From positions 140,200,351 to 140,264,350 of the forward strand of contig CP136062.1 in NCBI GenBank assembly GCA_032622095.1: a stretch of 64,000 nucleotides of DNA, in the 5' to 3' direction. The DNA is from Siphonodentalium dalli (Eukaryota; Mollusca; Scaphopoda; Gadilida; Siphonodentaliidae). The notes beneath the pieces are model-generated. The model searched no databases. It worked only from the letters and a program-made list of their open reading frames with translations, and had not been told where the DNA came from. Position 1 is the first letter of the stretch; the number at the start of each line of letters is the position of its first letter. Below are positions 29,348 through 38,300 of this stretch, in pieces. Position numbers and translations under genes: made by a program.

Positions 29348-32300
29348 GATAAACTGGGTGATTTTCAATAAAAAAAAATCTGAACAATAATGTCTCTGCC
29401 GAAGAAAAGACATGCTTCCTTGCCACCAATGATAGTTTTTCTACGTCACATAGTCATAGTGAATGATAAAATGAGACTATCACGCCAATAGATGTTAAGG
29501 TATGTAAAATTCAGGCGGGGGGGAAGATGATCAGGGCGGGGGGGAAGATAACCTAGGTCAGTTGATCAGGGGGGGAGATAAACTGTTACACCGGTACACT
29601 TCTGTTAGACGAAACTATAGTGATCTTTGAACTTCCCATGATTCTCTTGGATATCCCATAATACTAATCTCAGGTATAAAAAACTTTTCGCGCCGAATAT
29701 CGTTCACTCGATTTTGAATTCTTCGACATGTCACTTCGATTCAATAGTGAAGGGCATAGTAATTATCTCAAGTTATGAAAATATAAAAAAATGGCCTGAC
29801 AAACATATCTCAAATAAAAGCATTAAACACAAAACACCAGGCATAATAAGTCACCTGTTTCCTATAAATAACATACTCAGCAGGGATAAAATCATTCCGG
29901 ACGCCAAATTAACGGAGTTTGAAACAATTTTCACCATTAGCGATGAGTGACTCATCGCCATCCATGTCGCCATTTTATTTTCTATACTTGTTCAATCGGC
30001 AATTGGAAAGACCGGTGTTCTGCAACTAATAGTATGTAGGAACACATGCACTTTTTTCAGAACACCAGCTACCTTCACATGATTCTTAGAAACAAAATGG
30101 TGACATGGATGGCAACGATGTCACTCATCGCTAATGGTGAAAATTGTTTCAAACTCCATTAATTTGGCGTCCGGAATGATTTTATCATTGCAGAGTTGTA
30201 GCTGAGTAGGCCTATGTTATTTATAGGAAACAGGTGACATATACCCGGTATTTTGTGTTTAGTGGTTTTATTTGAGATATGTGTTATATATCGGGATATC
30301 TCCATCTTCTACTATACTAACTCATTAATATTCATGAATCGTTTGCATGCTGCACTAACACGTGCTCCAGCTTCTCTGCTATAAAAACAGTCGCGCGCGC
30401 CTAGGGAACATTGTATAATAAATTATAGAAACGTATACACTCGTTAGTCCTCAGTTATAGAGAGTCAAAACATAACATGGTGTCAGAAGTTAATCGGTGA
30501 CTCCCGCATTAAGACGGAGTGGTAAATATATGATCATATATATATATATTAACAAAAGGATTATTATCTGAAGGCTGACCATGGCTACTGGCGGTGTTCC
30601 AGCGATTGAGCCATTGAACTTTGACTCGTCAAACTTACCACTAAATTGGAAGAGATGGCGACAAACAATGGAGCTTACTTTCACAGGACCGTTAAGCGGC
30701 AAAAGTGAACGACAAAAGTGCAGTTTTTTCTTGTTATATATCGGTCAGCAAGGCAGAGATCTATATAATACATGGCAACTGACCGTGGACGAATTGAATA
30801 AATTGAACGTTCTGTGGGTCAAATTCCAGGAATAATGCAACCCAAAATCGAATGTGACAGTTATAAGATACAAGTTCATGACTCGGACACAACAGAATGG
30901 GGAGAATGTAGACGAATTTGTCACAGACTTAAAACGTTTATCATTAGATTGCGAGTATGGAGATCATAAGGACTCACTCATACCAGATAAGATAGTATGT
31001 TCCACGAATAATGCTGAAATCCAACGGAAACTCCTACAAGAGCCGACCCTTTCTCTGGAGCAAGCTATAACACTTGCACGGGCACATGAACTGTCGACGG
31101 TGCAAATGAAAGACATAACTCCAACAACGGAAGTGCACGTAGTAAGACGAAGAGAAGAAAAACAGAAGCGAAATACATACGGGAAAAATGAGGATAAGCA
31201 TGGAAAGGAAGACACATATTTCAATTGCAGGAAATGTGCTAGATCCCATGGACCCCGGAATTGTTCAGCGTGCGAAAAAACCTGCCACGGATGTGTGTTA
31301 AAACACCACTTTAAATCATGTTGTCGTGCTTCCGGAAAGAGAAAGAAAGTTCACACGGTTGAGGACCTATTGGATTCACCAGAAGAGCTGTTCGTAGGAA
31401 ATGTTGATTCTAAAAGCGAGCTTCCAAATGAGATTTACGTTCCGATAAAAGTGAATGACCGGAATATAATTAAATGAAAGTGGATAGTGGTGCTCAGGTG
31501 AACGTTCTACCAAAACGTGAGTATGACCGACTATCCAAAGAAACAGTCACTATCAGCCCAACGAACGTTAAATTAACTGGCTATGGAGGTCACACGATCA
31601 ATGTAATTGGAAAGACAAAGCTGAATTGCCGATATAAAGAGACACAAAGATTTCTCGATTTCTACGTTGTGGATGCGAAGGCACCGCCAGCTTTAGGTTT
31701 AAGATCGTCGACTGATATGAACTTATTGAAAGTCATAATGACTGTTTCTGAAAATGAGTCCGAACTAGATGTAATGGAGGAATTTAGTGACGTATTCGAA
31801 GGGTTAGGATGCATGGACGAAGTTTATGCATTTAAATTGAAGCAAGACTGTATACCTGTGATCCATCCCCCGAGAAAAATTCCCATTGCATACAGAGAAA
31901 AGGTCAAAGCTAAATTAGCATCAATGAGGAAGCAAGATGTAATAACACCAATAAGTGAGCCAACAGAATGGGTGAATTCTATGGTAGTGGTTCCGAAACC
32001 CAACGGGGAAATTCGAATTTCAGTCAGTATTAGTGTACTTGCCGATAATCATTCTGCTGGTTACTATGATCTAATTAAATCCGATTTGTCTGTTGGGTGC
32101 AACTTAATACAGGTAGTTTACATTCCAAATAGCACTTAACACCACAATACAAGAGATGCAGGACCGCACCGAATGGGATCTTTTAAATGAAATTCCTGGT
32201 ATAAACGACCCTAATGACGAAATAATAGAAACGCCGTTATTCAAAAATTGTAAATACTTCATGCCAGACGAGGTCAGCCAAACATTTAACAGTGAATATA

Positions 32301-35300
32301 AAAAACAGTTATCAATGTTTCACTTAAATTGCCAAAGTCTCAATGCACATTGGGACAGCCTAAATACTTTGCTTTGTGACATGCAGGGTGAGACAGAGAA
32401 CTTCGATATCATTGGACTCTCTGAAATATTCAAAATTCGCGAAAACGTGACCTATTCATTACCAGGATATCAATCAATAGAAACAAACACAAGACCAGAT
32501 TCTGATGATGGTAGAGGAGGTGTGGCACTCTTTATAAAAGAAGGCATCAGTTTCACACGACGTTCAGACCTATCAGTGTTCATCCCACACGTCTTTGAAT
32601 CCCTATTCGTTGAAGTTTTTTCAGATATTACAAAATCTAAATTCATTGTTGGAGTCATATATCGACAAAACACGGAGCCTAGGGCAGATCTAGATCAATG
32701 CATAAAAACATTAGACGAATTAACAGACAAACTGAACAAATCTGGAAAACGGGCTTACTTATTAGGCGATTTCAATGTAGATCTTCTTAAAATTGGGCAT
32801 CATCGAAAGTCTGAAGAATTTTTTAACACAATCTTTTCCAACGGTTTTATGCCCCTCATTACAAAACTAGAGCTGGGACGGTTATGCGGTTAACCGGTTA
32901 ACCACCAACTATGGCCGTGACCGGTCACGGATTTGCCGTGGTCGGTTAACTGTAACATCACTATTATAGTGTATGATCACTGTGATGGTCAGCTATAACT
33001 GGCTATAAGAGGGTTAATCTGTCTCCGTCAATTAAAATGAATCCGAGATTGACGGAACAACATCAAACGCGGTGTGTCGGCTCTTTGAAGGCTACATTTA
33101 ACAGCCTGCCGACGTCAAAACGAAAAATCAAAGGGTCAGCACACGTGTGATCTTACAACATTGTCACATCGCATGACTCGTATTCAGTATTATTATCAGG
33201 AAGATAATTGTTTTTGTTATCAACGACTAGTTATTTCTTGAGATTCCCCCCCCCCGGACAACATCACATACCAACGTATATGTAAGTATTTCATTAAGAA
33301 TAAATAATAATTGTTCGCCCACCCAGCTACCGGAAATTGCGGAATAATCAATAAAATATTCCGGAATGTATATTAAACCTTTCTAGTCGTCACTTCCGTG
33401 TCGGTGTGTTCAGCTTCCCGCCCGATCACATATCCCGATGGCGATGGAGTAATTTTACAAGGACAATAAATGAACACAACACAGCCTCACAGGGGAATGA
33501 CATTGTATATTTATTTTATTCAGTAATAAATTGAAGATGTGTACTTAATTAGATATGTGATTATGTGTGTCATGGGTGACAACTTCTTTGTATAATGGGC
33601 AGGAGCCGTTCTCAAACTTACCATGTCAGTGAGCATCACAATCATCGCCGTTCTGCATACGGGGCTTACCCACCCATAATAGTACCTATAATATGTGGTT
33701 AACCGGTTAATCGCGGTTTTTTGCCGTTCATAACCGGTCACGAAAAACCCATAACCGTCCCAGCTCTATACAAAACCCACCAGGATAACTGAATTTTCAG
33801 CCACTCTTATTGATCACATATATTCTAATAACATAGGCACAGATGTGCAAGCCGGTTTTGTTATAACGGATGTGTCGGATCACCTTGGTACCTTTTTTCA
33901 TAGAACAGACTAACTTTATCAAAAAAAAGCGAAAATTAACTAGAAGAATTTACTCTCCTCACAATATGGACAATTTCAAGAGATACTTACTTACAACAGA
34001 CTTCAGTTCGGTTTATGAAACAATATGTCCAAATGAAGCTTATAATGAATTTATTTCTTTATTCAAATGTGCACATGACAAAGCATTTCCAATACAACAA
34101 ATCAAATCTAAAAATAAAATGATAAAAATTCAAGAATGGATGACCGACGGGGTACTTAAGTCCTCTGATACAAAGTTAAAATTATATAAGCACTATATGA
34201 AGCATCCAAATCCGGAATCCAAAACAAAATACAAAGAATTCTGCAAAGCTTTTAATAAAGCCAAAAGAGAAATAAAATCAAATTATTTTAAGCACGCCCT
34301 CAATGAAAACCGCTATAATATGAAAAAGTCTTGGGAAATACACAACAGAATTATCAATAGAGGAAAAGAAAAGAACACACTACCTCAAAGTTTTAAAAAA
34401 GGTGAACAGGAAATTACTAACAAAACGGATATATCAAATGAATTCAACAACTTTTTTATATCGGTTGGCGAAGAATCAATTAAAACTATACAAACCAATG
34501 CAAGCCATGACTACAAAGCATTCCTTACAGAACATTATAGTGATACAATGTTTTTACACCCTACGGTTCCAAGTGAAGTTATATCAATACTACAAAGCAT
34601 GCAATTCAAATCCAGTAAAGACTGTGACGGATTATCAACGGAACTCTTAAAAACAAGTTTCGAGTGAGGTAGCAGAACCATTTTCTTACATAATCAATCA
34701 GTCATTCAAAAATGGGATTGTCCCGGATAAAATGAAAACAGCTCGGGTCATACCAATACCAAAAAAGGGCAATCCACATGATTTTAATAATTACAGACCC
34801 ATTAGTATTCTCCCAGTATTGTCCTTTATAAGCACCAATATGGATTCAGGGAAAACCACAGCACCATGCATCCTGTCCTCCATCTTTTAGATACAATCAC
34901 TCAGACTTTTAATAAATCATCAAAACATTCGACATTAGCCGTTTTCCTCGACTTATCTAAGGCTTTCGACACTGTAGATCATAATATCATACTTGAAAAA
35001 CTGAATCATTATGGAATAAGGGGTATTGCAAATAAATGGTTCCATAGTTAACTACAAAACAGAACCCAGTATGTAGACTGTTTAGGCGTGAACTCTGAAC
35101 ATGGAAATATACGATTTGGTGTGCCCCAGGGGTCCGTGTTGGGTCCTCTGATTTTTCTTCTATATGTTAATGACATATCTAACTCAACAAATCTTGATCT
35201 ACTGTCCTTTGCAGATGATACTACCATTCACATTTCCGGTTCTGACCTGACACAACTCGAGAATGAAATGAATAAGGAACTAATTAAAATCAGTAACTGG

Positions 35301-38300
35301 TGCGCTGCAAATAAATTAGTAATAAATGCAGAAAAGACGAGAACTATTCTATTTAATAACTCAAAAGAATCACGAAATGTATCACTAAAATTAGGGTTGA
35401 AAGATATCCAACAGGTGACCAACTTCAAATTTTTAGGGATAACCATGGATGATAAACTCACATTTAAAAACCACATCTCTCAGATGTGCTCTCGTGTAGC
35501 CCATGCCAGCTTTGCGATAAATAAGTAAAAACACATACTCCCCAAAGATTCTAAGAAATGTCTCTATAATGCCTTGATACAGAGTCACTTATTATATGGT
35601 ATACATATATGGGGCCATAGCAGCCAGTTAAATCGGTTATTTCTTATGCAGAAAAAATCAATTCGCATTATAAATAACGCAAAATACAACTCCCATACCG
35701 ACTCTCTTTTCCGCGAATCCAAGATTCTCAAGATAGCTCAACTCTACATATTACAGATAACATTGTTCGTGCGCGACTGGAAATTTGCCTGTACCCCAAT
35801 ATCATTTAATACATTCTTCACAAAGCAGGAAGATAAAACAAAACGAGTAACCCGCCAGAAGGGAACACTGGTTTATGAAACGCCGCGCAACAAGACAATC
35901 GAGACCCTACCACATTTCAATTATCCGTGCATCTGGAATGACCTGGATAGTAATCTTAGGGAACAAGGAAATAAGGGTACCTTCAAGAAAATTATTAGTG
36001 AGAACTTCACAGAATCCTATCCCAATGAGGTGGCATGTGATAATCCCTACTGTCCAGATTGTACCTAACCAACTGACACGCCCTATGCGTATGTGTATAT
36101 ATCTCGAAGCCCAATAAACGTGTCTGGTGTCAAGCGGGATCCAACATGTCGCTTTAAGTTTAAGGGGTCGTGCCGGATTTCGACTGTCAAAATTGTGAGC
36201 CTCAAATATCCATCATGTACAACATTCAAACAATAATTCATGTCGACAACCACGTCCATAGAAAACTTTATATTATAACCACTGCATATTATAACCACTT
36301 CATTCTATAACCATCGTTCTTATAAAATTCAATTCGGTTAAGCGGGTGCCTGCATCTCTCAATATATATTATTAGGTATATATAATATAATTGTCGGTTC
36401 CAAACAACTTAACATGACACGTCTGATCCAAAAAGATAATTATCAGGAGTCGGCAGTTAAATATATCAATTTTCGCACACCATAAGACATACATTAATAA
36501 TCTATGCACAATACCAGCGACATGCTTATCGGCAAGACACACATACATACTATTCGTTGAAGGGTTGACAGGAAGACGGCCTTAAACAAAGGCCATGTCA
36601 ATCCTGGCAGGATGCCAATATCTATATATATATATCTATGTTTGTAACATTATTTAATCTGAATAGCATTCTGACCAATAAACTATCTATCCAAAAAAAA
36701 TTCTTGGACCCGAGAGATCTGAACACAGTGATAAAGAGGGAACATTATCAGATGCCAACCTTGGAAGATGTTACATGTAATCTCTCTGGCGAAACAATTT
36801 TCACCGTAGTCGACGTCAAAAGTGCTTTTTGGATGGTAAAACTCGACAAAGAATCTTAGAAACTCACTACATTCAACACACCTTTCGGGAGATACAGATT
36901 TCTTCGACTCCCGTTCGGGTTCAATAGTGCCCAAGAAGTGCTATGTAAACGGTTAACAACGGAACTCGGAGGCCTGGATGGTACACATGTGCTCGTTGAT
37001 GACATTGTGGTGACCGGGGCTACCCAGGAAATTCACGATGCACGGCTTATGGAAGTGTTAATGAGATGCAGAAAAATTGGCATAACACTGAACAAAGAAA
37101 AAATGCAGCTCCGGCAGAAAAGCGTCAAATTCTTCAGAGTTATCCTAAGCGATAAAGGTATATCGATGGATCCGAGCAAGGTCGCGGCAGTACGAAACAT
37201 GAAACCACCGACAAACAAGAAAGAACTTCAATGCCAATTGGATATGTTTACGTACTGAACTCAGTTCACAGAACATCTATCAGCGAAGACTGCAGTTCTT
37301 AGAGAATTATTGAAACAAGATGTAATCTGGGACTGGAGTCAGCCTCACCAACAAGCTTTTGATACAATCAAAGATGTAATTACCAAGACAACTGGTCCCG
37401 TATTGAGATACTTTAACCCAAATGAACCAGTGGTGTTACAGGTAGATTCGTCTAAAGAAGCAATGGGTTTATGCATTCTGCAATATGGCAGACCCATAGC
37501 CTACGCATCAAAAGAACTAACAACTGCGCAACAAAACTACAGTGTCATAGAAAAGGAATTTCTAGCGATACTAGCAGGATGTGAAAAATTCAGATATTTC
37601 CTATGTGGAAGACATTTCACTGTACAGAGTGATCACCGGGCGTTGGAAATTATCATGAAGAAACCTCTACAATGCATGCCGCTCAGGCTACAACGTATCC
37701 GAATGCGATTATATGAGTATGACATGGAAGTAAAGTATACGCCAGGACCGAAGCTACCACTGGCAGATACATTAAGCAGAAATTGCACGGACGATGAGTC
37801 ACAGATGGACACGAGTTTCATCGACCTATATGTACATGCGATAGTTCATGAACTGCCTGTATCAATGTCAAAAATGGACGAGATTCGTCGGGAAATGTTC
37901 AATGATGAACAGTTGCTCTCCCTCAGAATAATGATACAACAAGGATGGCCAAATACAAGGACCGAAGTACCAGCATTAGCGGCAGACTTTGGGAACTACC
38001 GAGAAGAAGTCGCCGAGATAGATGGAATTATATACAAAGGTTCGCGTATAATATTCCCGAAAACAATGCGGCCTGACTTGTTAAAGAAATTACATGAAGG
38101 ACATTTCGGAATGGAAAAGACGAAAGCACGTGCTCGAGACATTCTGTTTTGGCCCAATATCAACAGGGACATCGAACTAATGGTAGCAACGTCTGATGTG
38201 TGCCAAACACACCAAAAAGCCAATCAGAAGGAACCATTAATCAACAGTGAAGTTCCAGACCGACCCTGGCAACGAGTGGCCACTGATCTATTTCAATGGA

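Larger units (their letters stand above)
32022..36700 (+). mobile_element. Non-LTR retrotransposon (LINE, CR1/L2/Jockey group) inserted in the gypsy RT
   Basis: Inserted between gypsy GEIRI and LDPRDLN. Endonuclease and reverse transcriptase are on the plus strand, followed by a 3' UTR of about 640 bp ending in a short A8 run. The gypsy frame resumes directly at TTGGACCCGAGAGATC. A short AATTTC / AAATTC resemblance at the junctions may be the target duplication. Itself interrupted by a hAT-type MITE at 32868-33768. Confidence 0.92.
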
